Part shown: positions 24,730 through 36,725 of the stretch, one piece after another
Position numbering within the stretch: the stretch's first letter is position 1
How the letters are laid out: every line of letters starts with the position of its first letter
NCBI RefSeq assembly: GCF_010389155.1
Contig: NC_057761.1
Coordinates: 54,434,587 to 54,498,586, forward strand
DNA length: 64,000 nt
Reading direction: 5' to 3'
Source: Erigeron canadensis
Taxonomy: Eukaryota > Streptophyta > Magnoliopsida > Asterales > Asteraceae
Notes under the pieces: model-generated
Databases searched by the model: none
Told to the model about the DNA's origin: nothing
What the model saw: only the letters and a program-made list of their open reading frames with translations
Position numbers and translations under genes: made by a program

Positions 24730-25410
24730 TTGTGGCAAAGGGTCATCAAATTTTTTACAAATAATTAAATAGTTGTATGTTCATTTCTGTTTTATTTTCC
24801 CCCTACTTAATTTATATATATGCGACGTAATTTTAGGCAAAGGTCATCAAATTCTTTACAAATAACTAGTTGTACGTATATTCATTTTCTTTTCTTTTTC
24901 TCCTACCTAATTTATATGCGATGTATATAGAGCCGGCAATTTTCGATACGGACCTGTTAGCACGACACGACACGACCTAGTTTTTTCGTGTTTCGTGTTT
25001 GACCTTAACGTGTTTCGTGTCTTAACAGGTCCGGACCTGTTAAAACACGAATAGACACGATAAGATAAGTAGTATATATACGGACATGTTAAGAAACTTT
25101 AAAGACCCGTTAACGACACATTAAGGACACGTTAAGACACGTTAAAACACAATAAGATACGTTATCAAGCCCCTTAACAGGTCCTTTATCGTGTAACTTT
25201 TAACAAGTTCCTTAACAGGTCCCTTATCGTGTAACCTGTTAAAAATCGTGTCGTGTTTGGAAAAACTGACACGATTAGCTATTGTGTTGTGTTCGTGTTT
25301 AACCCTATCGTATTCGTGTCTTATCGTGTCGTGTCGGACACGATATGCCAGCTCTAGATGTATAGTACTTTGAGGCAAAGGTCATCAAATTATTAATTAG
25401 AAATAATTAG
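24730..25410. repeat. Upstream tandem repeat of about 100 bp, three diverged units
   Basis: A motif 'ggcaaaggtcatcaaatt' followed by '…acaaataa…tagttgta' starts at about 24735, 24837 and 25373. The hAT MITE at 24928-25356 splits the third interval. With it removed the spacing is about 100 bp throughout. It lies 0.35-1 kb upstream of lectin 1. A fourth, duplicated unit is at 29611. Confidence 0.7.
24928..25356. mobile_element. hAT-type MITE rich in 'cacgac' repeats
   Basis: The ends TAGAGCCGGCA and (reverse) TAGAGCTGGCA are flanked by an exact 8-bp duplication, GATGTATA (24920-24927 and 25357-25364). Subterminal zones consist of many 'cgtgtc/gacacg' and 'acctgtta/taacaggt' repeats. It is 429 bp and non-coding. 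It interrupts the tandem repeat upstream of lectin 1. Confidence 0.88.
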
Positions 25411-25872
25411 TTGTATATATATTGATTTTTGTTTTCAGTTACAGATTACTAATTAATAAACGTCGACTAGCAATGATAGCATACACTGGAATGAAGTTTA
25501 TATATGTTTTCAGATATAAGACTTAATTAAAGATTTCTATTTGAGTTATATTAAAATCTTTATGACACTGTAGCGTTCATCTTAATTAGACAATTAATCT
25601 AAACACAACATGCATTTAAAAAATATATACATATATTCAAGCTTCTTGGTTTTCCGTTTCTTTTCTTTCTGGTTGAACAAACCGCGCGGCAAGGTTTTGT
25701 TGGGGTTTTGGGTCGAATCAGAAGAAAGGAGGGGCTGTTTTTGGGATTATATGGTGATCCAAGGGTAAATAACAAGGAAATAATGATATTCTCATGACAA
25801 TTTTAATTAAGAATGTACATATATTTTATGATATATGACTACTACTCACATATATGACGGTATAAAATATAG
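25370..25872 (+). repeat. 0.5-kb direct duplication, copy A
   Basis: Nearly identical to 29608-30100, with only scattered substitutions and small indels. Both begin with the '…gaggcaaaggtc' unit and contain 'aaaccgcgcggYaaggttttgt'. This is a direct duplication with 3.7 kb of mostly repetitive DNA between the copies. Confidence 0.9.
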
Positions 25873-26640
25873 AGTACCGTGAATGACAAAATGATAAACC
25901 TTTGAAAAAGCTCTTATAAACTAAAAATATAACATTGGTTACCCAAAAGTTGTTTTAAAAATACGTATCATAGTTTAAAGTTAAAATGGACGGTACAAAT
26001 CCAAAAACCAATTAATTTTAGGTAATATCATGACGAGGAAAAAAAAAACGCAAACTAAATAAGCTTGGTGACAGGAAGACACCTGCCTGCTAGTCAACGC
26101 AGCATGGTATCACTAATACAATTCGAGAACTATATATAATACTTTGAAATTTGGAATCCAAATAAAAAATACAAAAACACAAAATTTGCAAGACCAACCC
26201 AATCTTGATTTCATTGGGTTAAGAAAACAAAAGGACAAAGAAAAAACGACACAATAAAAGAAATCATAGAAAAACAAATTACGAGTATAAAAAGAAAAGC
26301 AAAAACTGGAAATCGAAATCACGATTACAACAACGAAGGCAAATAATGGCCACTCCAATTAAGACTATTCTTGCTTTTATTTTATTATACCTAATTTGTA
26401 ACCTGTTTTTAAGGGACTGTTAACGTGAAAACATTTTAAATGGCTCCCAAACTAGGTGGTTCTTTTGATTGTTGGTGTTAGGTTCAAAACTTGAAACTAA
26501 GCTAAGTCAAAACAAATCAAGCCATTCAAAATAAAATAAATAGTGAGATAAATTGATAGGATCTTTCTTAGGTACTTTACAAAGGTTAGACTTGCCAATA
26601 GGATAGGTGTGATATTTTATATTTTGACTTTTATATATAT
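25873..26640. other. Intergenic DNA, no gene seen
   Basis: AT-rich, with one minus-strand open frame (26113-26358) of low-complexity hydrophobic composition that is not supported as a gene. Confidence 0.4.
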
Positions 26641-26644
26641 ATAT

Positions 26645-26850
26645 AGGGGTGGGGTATTGTAAAACAAGTATTAAAGTAAAACAAATAGGACAAGATCTTG
26701 ACCCTTAGATCATGGTTAAATTGATGCACGAAGATTCATAAAACAATTGATGTACTATGATTTTTTTGATACACGGTAATTATCACTATAAAAAAACTTA
26801 TTGTTTTATTTGTTTTACATTAATACTTGTTTTATTTTACCTAAAACCTA
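26645..26850. mobile_element. MITE flanked by (TA)n
   Basis: Inverted ends share 'aaaacaagtattaa' and 'gtaaaacaaata' (26657-26688 against 26808-26838 reversed), with outer AGGGGTGGGG / AGGTTTTAGG. (TA)n tracts lie directly on both sides. It is about 205 bp and non-coding. Confidence 0.7.
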
Positions 26851-27179
26851 TATATATATATATATAATTTTAAAATTATACTTTACTCTTCATATTCAAG
26901 TTTTTAACTTTTTCCTTCAATTTATTTTACTTCATCGTGTAACTTAGAATTTTTCATATTTATATTCATGCTACTATATTTATGAGGATTATATTCATTT
27001 AAAAACTAAAATTTTCATGAAACTAAAAAACTGACTAAAACACATTCTGATATGAATTTAACACAATGTGATTTTTTTTTTTAAACAAATAGTATTAAGG
27101 TCATATCACAGTTTGTTTGAACAATTTTCTGATTTTCACGAGCTATCAAAAACACACTGTGATTTAAATTAAAAAAAAA

Positions 27180-27720
27180 ACCCATCGAAAGATAACCTAT
27201 TTACACAAATTTCCTATTAAAAGTAACATATTTTGCTTTCGTCTAATTAAAGGACCCTATTTTTAAAAGTTTCCTAATAAAGGGTATATCGTTAATTTTT
27301 GACAGACGACGCCCGTTAAGTATCAGATTTGTTGACGTGTGAGTTGACTTTGACTAACTTATATTTGTTCGGTTTAATCGAATGAATTTTGAAGGGGTAA
27401 TATTACGGTTCTTGGTTTTGGGGGGAAATAGAATCGGGGGAAGAATAAGGTGGCGAGAGAGAAAAAGAAAAATGAAATATGTTTTTTGATATATAAAAAC
27501 CGAAATATATAAGTTAGTGAAAATCAACTATCACGTCAGCAAATCTGATTACGTGACATCGGTGACGTTGCACTTAACTGGCGTCGTCTGTTAAAAACTA
27601 ACGAGATACCCTTTATTAGGAAAATTTTGAAAATATGGTCGTTTAAATAGACGAAAACAAAATAGGTTACCTTTAATACGAAATTTATGTAAATAAGTTA
27701 CTTTTTTATGGATTTTTCCC
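27180..27720. mobile_element. Fold-back element of about 540 bp
   Basis: The arms (27185-27345 against 27535-27715 reversed) pair through blocks such as 'acaaatttcctattaaaagt', 'aaagggtatctcgttaattt' and 'cagacgacgcc', allowing for mismatches. The centre is unpaired (27350-27530). A target duplication is not clear. It lies inside an AT-rich region whose own flanks contain an older 'aacacattgtg' inverted repeat (27050-27165 against 27725-27830). Confidence 0.7.
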
Positions 27721-28865
27721 TAAAATTTAATGCAATGTGTTTTTAGATTACACAATAAAAACACATTCGAATGTGTTTTTAAAAAACACAATTAAAACAC
27801 ATTGTGTTAGATTCAGATCACATTCTGTTTTGGCCAATTTTATAGTTTTCACAAAATTTTTAAATTTCAAATGGAAATTTCACTAGTTCTTTGCATCTCG
27901 ATTTAGGATTTAGCTTTACTAATACAATGTTTTTTTTTTGTTTTTTTTTTGACTTGCATTTCACTCTTGATTATTTTGCGTTCATCGTTTCCTTTTTGTT
28001 TTTTGTTGATAAATAATTAAGTTTAGGATTTGCAATCTGTTTTCTACTGTCACCGTCATTTGTCAAATTTTCATCCACGATGATGAATATGGATGCGCTT
28101 CTAGAATACAAAGTCAAGTAACGTAACACGGGATGAGATGGATTTCATAAAATAAACTTGAATTGGTACCTAATTCAAGCATATTGTAAAACTTTGTTTC
28201 GTAAATTCTACAAATTTCAAATTTAAATTATAACTTTGTTAAATTGTAAACTAAACGTCTTTAAAATTCTCCATTAAATATCTTTTAATATTTATCATAA
28301 GTGTGACTAATGATGTAAAATTAAATATCTAAAACCAATATTTTTGTTATATCGATCGTTATATGATAAAATTTTTATATAAAGTCACAATTTGATAACA
28401 ACATACAATGTAAAACAAAAAGAAATATTATAAAAGAAAAAAAAATCAAAAAAGTGATTTTTTTCAAAAAAATAATATAAAATTCTAGAATTATTTTCCA
28501 TAATTATATCATTATATTTAATTACATTCTATAATTTTAATGTGTATTAATTATTTTCCATACTTAATAATCATATTAAAATTTATTAAATTAAAAATAT
28601 TTCTAAAATAATGTGGAAAAAAAAGAAAAAAAGTTTTAATCTAATGACTTTAATTAAAAGTTGAGTTTCACTTAAGGGTTCAAACTTATTCATTTGAAAT
28701 TAAAATTTTTTTCTTATATATATATATTGTTTTTTTGAAAATCTGATTTATGGTTCGTGTTGATAGTTAACACTATAATTAGACCATATTTCAAGTTTAA
28801 GAGTAATATTTATAATAAAAAAAAACATAAATAAGATCGATTTTGTTAATTATACATAAGTTAGA
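27721..28865. other. Intergenic DNA, no gene seen
   Basis: Very AT-rich. From 28740 it is paralogous to 8400-8540. Confidence 0.45.
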
Positions 28866-29508
28866 AGAGGAAAGTTAGTTTGAGAACCCTTAAAAAAAAA
28901 AGAACGAGAGAACCAATCATGGCCATTGATTTTGATCTTGATGATATTTAATTTTCTCTCTCCTCATTTTCACCCAATTCATTCAAATGGTTTTATCTCA
29001 CAAACCGTACATCGTTAAACGAAAAAAAAAGCATGGGTAGTCTTAAAATTTCGTGCTCTTTCATTAGAGATGCGACTTGATATACTTTTGACAAACTTTT
29101 AAATTTCGATTTTTTTTTAATTTTTTTTTTAGCGATAATCCTACACATGTGTAGGATGTATATTCTACACATGTGTAGGACGTCCTACACATGTGCAGGA
29201 CATGTGTAGGGTATACATCATACACATCCTACACATGTGCAGGTAAAAAAAAAAATTTGAAAAAAAAAAAAAATTTCGAAATTTAAAAGTTTGTCAAAAG
29301 TATATTAAGTCGCATCTCTAATGAAAGAGGACGAAATTTTAAGACTACCCATGGTTTTTTTTTCGTCTAACGATGCATGGTTTGTGAGATAAAACGTTTT
29401 GAAAAATTTGGATGAAAGTGATGAAAGAGAAAAAAGAAGATGAGATGTGTGGCCTAGATTGGTTCTCGCGTTCTTTTTTTTTTTATGGTTCTCAAAATAA
29501 CCCACCCC
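28866..29508. mobile_element. Fold-back MITE with 'acacatgtgt' core
   Basis: Long arms pair between 28995-29125 and 29265-29400, for example 'tagagatgcgacttgatata' against its reverse form with one mismatch. The centre (29140-29245) has five copies of the palindrome CCTACACATGTGTAGG or variants. A 9-bp target duplication, TAAGTTAGA, flanks it (28857-28865 and 29509-29517). The paralogous site near 8535-8550 lacks the element. The 9-bp duplication suggests Mutator-type mobilisation. Confidence 0.8.
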
Positions 29509-29607
29509 TAAGTTAGAAAATATTGATATATTAAATATTTCATTTCCAAACATCTTATATTTCAAAAAGAAAAGATGAACACTTACCAAATTTGGGGCAA
29601 AGGTCGT

Positions 29608-30100
29608 ACTTTGAGGCAAAGGTCGTCAAATTATTAATTAGAAATAATTAGTTGTATATATATATGATTTTTGTTTTCAGTTACAGATTACTAATTAATA
29701 AACGTCGACGTAGCAATGATAGCATACACTGGAATGAAGTTTATATATGTTTTCAGATATAAGACTTAATTAAAGATTTCTATTTGAGTTATATTAAAAT
29801 CTTTATGACACTGTAGCGTTCATCTTAATTAGACAATTAATCTAAACACAACATGCATTTAAAAAATATATACCTATATATTCTAGCTTCTTGGTTTTCA
29901 GTTTCTTTTCTTTCTGGTTGAACAAACCGCGCGGTAAGGTTTTGTTGGGGTTTTGGGTCGAATCAGAAGAAAGGAGGGGTTGTTTTTGGGATTATATGGT
30001 GATCCAATGGTAAATAACAAGGAACTAATGATATTCTCATGACAATTTTAATTACGAATGTACATATATTTTATGATATATGACGGTATAAAATATTGGA
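29608..30100 (+). repeat. 0.5-kb direct duplication, copy B
   Basis: The second copy of 25370-25872, including one 'ggcaaaggtcgtcaaatt' unit of the lectin 1 upstream repeat. Here it is not associated with a lectin gene. Confidence 0.9.
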
Positions 30101-31900
30101 TGGACTACCTTAATGGTGGGTAGTGGATCTAAAGTCCTGGACCAATATTGGTGAGAAGAGCTGCAGCCTGCAGAAATGTAAGAATTTTTTTAAACTAGTA
30201 TAATAGGAAAACTTATTTACTAAATTAATATTATTTTAATAATATTTATCATTTTTGTTAAACCTTAATTAAACATTAAATTAAATATAATAATTAAAGA
30301 AAAAGAACTGTCAGCACTTATGTAGCATCTATTCACTCGCATTTTTTTTCCATTCGCTCAAACCTTACTATGAATTTGGAGAATATAATACAATACTATG
30401 AGTTTGCATAATATGATATAACATTGCTAAAACAAAAATATGGAATTAGTCCCCTCATGTACCTGCATTTGATTTGTGACCTTCATCATCATTTTTTTTT
30501 TAAAAATTGCAGAATATAACACTAAGTTCTAATGACAGTACATGTTAAACGAAATACATAAAAATTTTATGTTGATCATGGGCCAACCAAAGTACATCTA
30601 AAACATAATGTATTCAAATATCAAAGACAGCTAAACATCAAATAGAATGTCAAAACATCTCAAACTATTACGCGTTCACTTTTTAAGACTTAGATTTACA
30701 TGTTGTTCGATTGTGGCCGGTTTTTCATTCTACAATAAGTATACTTTTTTCCTTCTTTGATGTCAATTCTATTCCATTCCATTTCGTAGCTTGATATTTG
30801 TTTACATAATTAAAGATAGATAGATAGGTAATATTAATTTTTGTTATCACAAGCCAATCACCAAAAATTAAATTTTAAATAATACTAATAAAAGAAAATA
30901 CAACATAAATCTTCAAATTGATATTTTTGTGTGCCGTAATATTTGTTTTTGTTAGTCTGAAGGTGAATTATAATATTTATACTCCTAATAAAGCAAATCT
31001 CAACCCCTATTAAATATTTCTGTCTTTAAAATACCTTATTTGCCCTTGGACTTTTTTTGTTTTTTTTTTCTTTACGTAACTACTCAAATCCCTAATAAAG
31101 CAGACCGCCTTCCCCATTACTGTCGTCGCATTGCGCGAGTACCATGCTCGTTGGGGGTTGAAGAAGACAAAAGGTTTAATGGGGATTTATTTTATTTTAT
31201 TTTTCAATCTAATAAATAAGGTTAAATTAAATTAAGGTTTAAGTAAAATGGTAAATACTTTTAGAACTATATTACTTTGGTAAATAAGTTTTCTCATTAT
31301 AATAGTTTGGAAAAAAACTCAGAAATACAGAATATCACCTCTTGCCATTAAAATGTCGAATTTTGAGGAGCCTCTTAGTTTCGATAAACTGCAAAAAGCC
31401 TAAGCACCATCAATCTTTGGTGGTTTTCTTAGAAATGTTGTGTTACAATGTGCCTGGAGACAAGGGGATATAGCCATACAGGGGAGGCTGTGCATCCAGT
31501 GAGTTATGTTTTGAGATTTCTTTTTTACATCTTTGCACACCGCCGTCTCTATGTCTTCGAGTAAATTTTGGTTTGATAATTTTAATGTATTTAGTTATCT
31601 ATGCTTTCTAATGTGGTGAATTACTTTTAGATGTAAAACTTCACTCGCAAAGTACTTGCAGTTGTCTTCCTTCTATGTCTATATATATATCTTGTCTTCC
31701 AACGGTATATATTTCTAAGAAAATATATGAATATTTAGTTATGTGATGAGCTATCTATGTGTTTTGCAGTTATGATCTATTTATTTAGTCCATTTTTATT
31801 TGCACTTTCGCTAAATCATTTCATCTTTAATGTTAAACGTATTTTGTTTATATGTACTTATTTTTCCTAACTTGGTCAACGACCGGGTATAAATCTAGTT
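30101..31900. other. Intergenic DNA; possible eroded Helitron at 30980-31150
   Basis: No gene was found. A sequence starting 'tcctaataaagc' at about 30984 and ending '…cgcattgcgcgagtaccatgctcg' at about 31151 resembles the 3' end of the Helitron at 1400-1659 (…gccgcatagcgcggataccgtgctag). CTCG replaces CTAG. Confidence 0.35.
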
Positions 31901-32749
31901 TTAAATAGCTAGTGGTTGACAATTAATTCTGAATTAGCTATCTACTTTATTTCCTTTTCCATTTTTCTTATCCAAACTTGGGCCCATAATATTTCGACGC
32001 CAACAACTATAGGAGACGAAGTTTACACGACTTCAAAAGGCTTTGGAGACGGCAATTAATTGGGCTTTGGCGATGACAATTTTCGTCTCCAAAAAGCCAA
32101 TTTTCTTGTAGACTATGTTGTTTTTTATAATTTTTTTTAAAGAAAAGAATCAAATAATTTTAAAATAAGTTGACTTTTTGAGTTTTATTCAACGATTGAA
32201 AGAAAATAGATTGACATGATTTGAACGGTTTTTTTTTTAAAAAAAAAATCTTTCAATAAGAATATTATAAGATGATTTAAAGAGATTATATATATCTTTT
32301 ATCTTCTCATCCTATCATTTTTTTTAGAACTCAAAGAATCGAGCGGTAGTGATGATACTTTTACTATCCACCAAAAGCGTCTTTGTATACACAGTTTCAT
32401 CTGCAACTCCAACTAAAGTGAAATGGTCGTAATCACCTCATCATTAGTCAATAACCGTTTCAATGCTGGATTAATAGAACACATGCATATTACTGTAATG
32501 GCTAATTTGGTTGATACCCTTTCTATTTTCCTATCTCGTCAAGGTTTTCATTATTGCCAAATCATGTTTATTTCATGACATACTCATCTTAATTTTTGAC
32601 TAAAAAACTAATACAAATATAATCATGACAATGAGTGGAATGCATGATTAGACATTAGTTAAAGTAACCATCAATCAATTTATATATATAAGACTATATA
32701 CGTATTGTTATACTATAGTTTTATATAGTATTAATTTACACCTAATTCT

Positions 32750-33776
32750 ATGGAGAAGTACATGGCTATGACAAAAGAGTATGATGATGATCAAAGGCAA
32801 TACCAGTGTATGTCTAAATATGATACGATAGTTAATAAGGTACAATAATATTTGTTAACCAATATCAATAGGATTTTTCGTTTATGTCATATTAATTAGT
32901 AATCATTATTTGTCCCGTATTTCATTTTTTTTCTTATAAATGTCTTTGGTTGTGACGTGTTGTGTCAGTTTGATGAATTGATCAATATGGTTGATATGGT
33001 AACCAAAGCACCCAAGCGTCGTCGAGAATCATCATGTGTAAGTTCCTCTCTTTGTTAAATTATGCTTTTATCGACAAGATGTAATCTTAATTATTCATGA
33101 TGTTAAGGTTTAAGTTTTGAGTAATCACTGGATGTGAAGTCCTACAACCAATACTTACAGCCACACTAAAATGAACATTAATGCTTAATTACAAGCTAGC
33201 AAAGGCAGAGCTAGTGACGGCTAGAGGGTGCACGGTCATCTTCAAGCGTAGCAATTTCTTTCGTTAAATTTTACATCAAAATTAAAATCAATATAATTTA
33301 TCCAATCAGTCTTTCTTAATCAAGCAACTGACCTCCTTTAATGCAAATCCTGACTCTAATACTTACAATCACTTACAAATATAAATAATACAATTTAGCT
33401 TTAGGGTACTAAATAAATTGTACGGAGCGTTACACTGTTACCTTTAACCTAACTACATTTTGGAGCCAAGTTATATATATTTATTTTTTTGCGTCGATCA
33501 AATCAGAGTGGATAATCTTATGATTTTCTAGATACTTGCATTTAGAACTAATTAATATCGAATTACATGCAGAAATCAAGAGGCAAAATGGTGTGCAGAA
33601 ATGCAGGAAGAAGCTCCAAGTCTTTGGGAGGAGAAGCGAAAAATAGGAGTTGTACAAGTGGCATCAATGGAGGTACACCATCGTCCACTGGTGGGCTCGC
33701 CAATCATATTGGAGGTGGTGCATTGGTGCAACTCATAACCAACCATCTCCTTGAACTCAACAATAATCTCCAATAA
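32750..33776 (+). CDS. Unknown small three-exon gene, copy 2 (120 aa)
   Basis: The exons are 32750-32839, 32969-33037 and 33573-33776, with the same phase-0 GT-AG junctions as copy 1. The product is 120 residues: 30 from exon 1, 23 from exon 2 (ending in a basic KRRRESSC stretch) and 67 from exon 3. Exon 1 differs from copy 1 at two bases (one G-to-E change), and exon 2 at one base (I-to-M). Exon 3 is about 5% different, with two extra C-terminal codons. Intron 2 is about 535 bp, probably the ancestral size. The protein has no signal peptide and no membrane segment. It is intact by this model, but I do not recognise a family. Expression evidence would be needed to confirm the exons. Confidence 0.55.
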
Positions 33777-34078
33777 AAGGCTTAAATCTTTTAGCTCAAC
33801 ACTTTATGTTGGCAGATTGGCTTAATAAATTATGTTTACTTTTTAGTTCTGATATTTGCTAACTGCTGTTTGCTTTGATCTATAATAAAAATAAAATTTT
33901 TAAATGGTCGTCATTTCTCATTTTGTAACATAAGTACGTTGCTATCATTCAGTTTATTAAGAAACACTACTAAAACTATAAAGGCCAACTGCTTGATAGG
34001 CCGTTTAGCGGACTAGCACTAACTTTAGTACTCTACAACTACATATAAGGCCGGGTTAAAGAGAGAACTTGATATTAA

Positions 34079-34290
34079 GAGGGTGTTTGAGATTGAGTTT
34101 AAAGGGATTATCTGATTATTGCGTTTGTATAACGCAATTAGTGGAAAAAAGTGTTTGATAGAAAAAAATAATTATATTCGTTTTCACAAAGACAAAACGC
34201 AATTTTGAAAAAGCATATTAAAACATTTGATTTACAAAACGTAGTTTTAAATGCAAAATCAAATTTACACAATCAATCACAAACACCCGC
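34079..34290. mobile_element. Tourist-like (PIF/Harbinger) MITE
   Basis: The ends are GAGGGTGTTTGAGATTG and (reverse) GCGGGTGTTTGTGATTG. A TAA target duplication flanks it (34076-34078 and 34291-34293). The paralogous site near 17720 reads straight through. Three-base TAA/TTA duplications are typical of PIF/Harbinger. It is 212 bp and non-coding. Confidence 0.82.
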
Positions 34291-34320
34291 TAAGACTTCG
34301 CAGCGGGATAGAATTAGCAC

Positions 34321-35080
34321 ATCGGTCTGAAAAATGAATAAAAGAACATAATATTTTTTATTACATATGTTAAGCCGAAAGACAGGTGATATTATGGGTT
34401 GTAATTTTTATTTTATTTTATTTTTTTATCATATGATAAGCCAAAAAAACAGGTGATATTATGGGTTGCACCGACCAAGCCTATGTAAAAATGGAGAGCA
34501 AAAATGAATTTTGGTAGGTGGATTGAATTTTAAAAAATGAAGTTATTTTGGGTTTGAGAGTAAGTGATTTGTTTTTGTCATTAGATAGTAATTCTATTAT
34601 CAATTGTAAATATATGTATTCTATTTTAATATAAGTTAAACAAAATTCTTATTTATATATTTGGTTTCACAAATTATAACCATTAGAAATGTTAAATTAA
34701 ATTATTAGTATCAACAAAAATGGAACTTATAAAAAGTTAAAAACTATTTATATTATTAATACTCAAAACTTGAATACAATTCATTATAAAAGAATAGAAC
34801 AGAAAAACCCATAGAAGAGGCAACGACGGCTTGAACCCATAACAAAACCAAAACACCAAATCATAGATCTATGAATATCCAACTAATATTTCCCTAGTCT
34901 CATTTTAAATGTTTAACTTTTAATTTTTTAGTATTTATCTTTCAATTTTGACCATATATATTTTTGTTTATGTTACATAAAACTTGAATATATTAGTGAT
35001 TGGATTTTAAATTTATTTTTCATTAATATAATTATGTTATAAATGTTATTAACAAATATATATATATATATTAAAAGAAT
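34321..35080. other. Intergenic DNA with short direct repeats
   Basis: The unit 'acaggtgatattatgggttg' occurs at about 34382 and 34451. No gene was found. Confidence 0.5.
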
Positions 35081-35082
35081 AG

Positions 35083-35203
35083 TTATCCTAGCCTTTTCAA
35101 GCCTTCTTCAAATCTAAAGTTATGCTAAAAAATTGCCAACTAGGATAGTTATCCTAGCCTTTTCAAATCTAAAGTTCTGCTAAAAAATTGCCAACTAGGA
35201 TTT
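35083..35203 (+). repeat. Tandem repeat, two units of about 60-66 bp
   Basis: The block 'atagttatcctagcctttt…gctaaaaaattgccaactagg' is repeated directly. The first unit has an extra 'caagccttctt' segment. Confidence 0.85.
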
Positions 35204-35509
35204 ATCCTATGTGTCATCTTCAAACTTTTTTATATATATTTATTTAAATTTAGATAGATTTTGAATTAATTAGGTAAACATTATATCAAATCGATCAAAC
35301 ATAATTACAATTATTTATTTGAGACATTAATTCAATCCGTTTTTTTTTAAATTTATATTCAATATATTTTTTTAACAAATCTAAGTTTTGATAAGATATT
35401 AAGCATATTTTAACATTAATATTATGCTAACTAAACCAAATTTTAATTATCAATATCATATTAAAACCTTTGATAATTCAATTAAATAACCGCATATATA
35501 TATATATGC

Positions 35510-35695
35510 AAAAATGATAAATTCCCTTAAAAGATTAGTCTAAAAATCCTCCTAAAACTATAAGAAAGTGACATGTGTTATCCACTAATTCTCTTTCCTA
35601 ATTTTACCCTTTGATTTTTTCACATGTCATCATCATCCAATAATTAGGATGATTTTTAGGTTATTTTGTTAGGAAGATTATGCATTTCCCTAAAT
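35510..35695. mobile_element. MITE related to 18006-18409
   Basis: Inverted ends ('aaaatgataaattccctt' against reversed 'aagattatgcatttccct') and inner 'ctaaaaatcctcc' / 'aggatgatttttag' pair. It shares 'gacatgt', 'ccactaattctcttt' and 'tttttcacatgtcatcat' with the element at 18 kb in inverted orientation. The target duplication is not clear. Confidence 0.55.
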
Positions 35696-36228
35696 GCATA
35701 ATAAGAAATGTATATACAACACAATTAAAGGTAGGTAGAAAAAAAATTAATACGGAGTAAGTCAAATTAACAAAAGGTCCTGGTTTCTTGAAGTACAAAC
35801 ACAAATATGATTGATTAGGCGATTAGCAACATCAAGTATGGCATAAAAGTTCTAGCCTATTTGCAAGTACAGAGACATTATGGATTTATGGATTAAGTAA
35901 CTTCAATAAAGGTATAACAAATTAACAATCAAACAGTGTTTGTCGCACATACATGTAGTTTATCGCAAGGAAAAATTTCTTAGCTCATCATCCTAAAAAA
36001 TCTCCCTTAAAATTTCTTTTAATGTCGAATGTAATCGGCATTAAATTCAAATCTTACTCGTCTCACTCTCACTCACACAAGGGAAGTAGAAAAATAACAT
36101 TACAAATCCTCGAGCATACTTAACTTCACGATCCCCAAAAAAACTCATTAAAATTAATTATATGGAATAAAGAATAATAAAATCACGCTTGGGTCAAACC
36201 ATCCAACCTTCAAAAACTACAACATATT

Positions 36229-36592
36229 GGGTATGTTTGACAAAAATAGCTGTAACTTGTAGCGGTAGCTTTTAGTTGGAGCTGTAAGCTGTAGCTTTTA
36301 GTTAAAGCTGTAAGTTGTAGCTCTTATTTTTTAAAAGTGTTTGGTATGGTAGCTGTAGCTGCAACTTTAAGAGACATTTGTGTAACTTTTAAAGAGTAAA
36401 AGCTCCATCGAAAAGCTAAAGCTCCTGAAACGCTACTTCAACCAGCGTTTCATTTTGGAGGTTTTTTTTTTAAATAAAAACTAAAGTTAGTTGCATCCAA
36501 ATAAAGTTTTTAATATTTTAGGAGCTTTTAATTTAAAATAAAAAGTTAAAGCTCCTGAAAAGCTCTTGAAAGGCTTATATCAAACATAGCCC
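36229..36592. mobile_element. MITE with 'agctgtaac' subterminal repeats
   Basis: The ends are GGGTATGTTTGA and (reverse) GGGCTATGTTTGATAT. Subterminal repeats of 'agctgtaagttgtagct' and 'aaagctcctgaaa' fill the arms. At 364 bp it is non-coding. It is probably hAT or Harbinger derived, but no clean duplication was seen. Confidence 0.55.
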
Positions 36593-36725
36593 TTGTCTTG
36601 CACGGGTTTATCTCTCCAAAATAAAAGATGCCTCCAGATCGATAATCAATTTCACCCCAGATATGATGGTACAACAAATATTTCCCCTTGCCAAACATGG
36701 CCTTTGTGTAAGCTATATATGGGTG

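Larger units (their letters stand above)
31905..34320 (+). repeat. Segmental duplication copy 2
   Basis: Paralogue of 12.1-17.7 kb with the same gene order. It lacks the Helitron and MULE insertions and so preserves their empty sites (near 32410 and 33412). Confidence 0.85.

Noticed and set aside
29305..29619. 104-codon minus-strand frame
   Set aside because: It lies across the arm and target duplication of a fold-back MITE and has no recognisable content.
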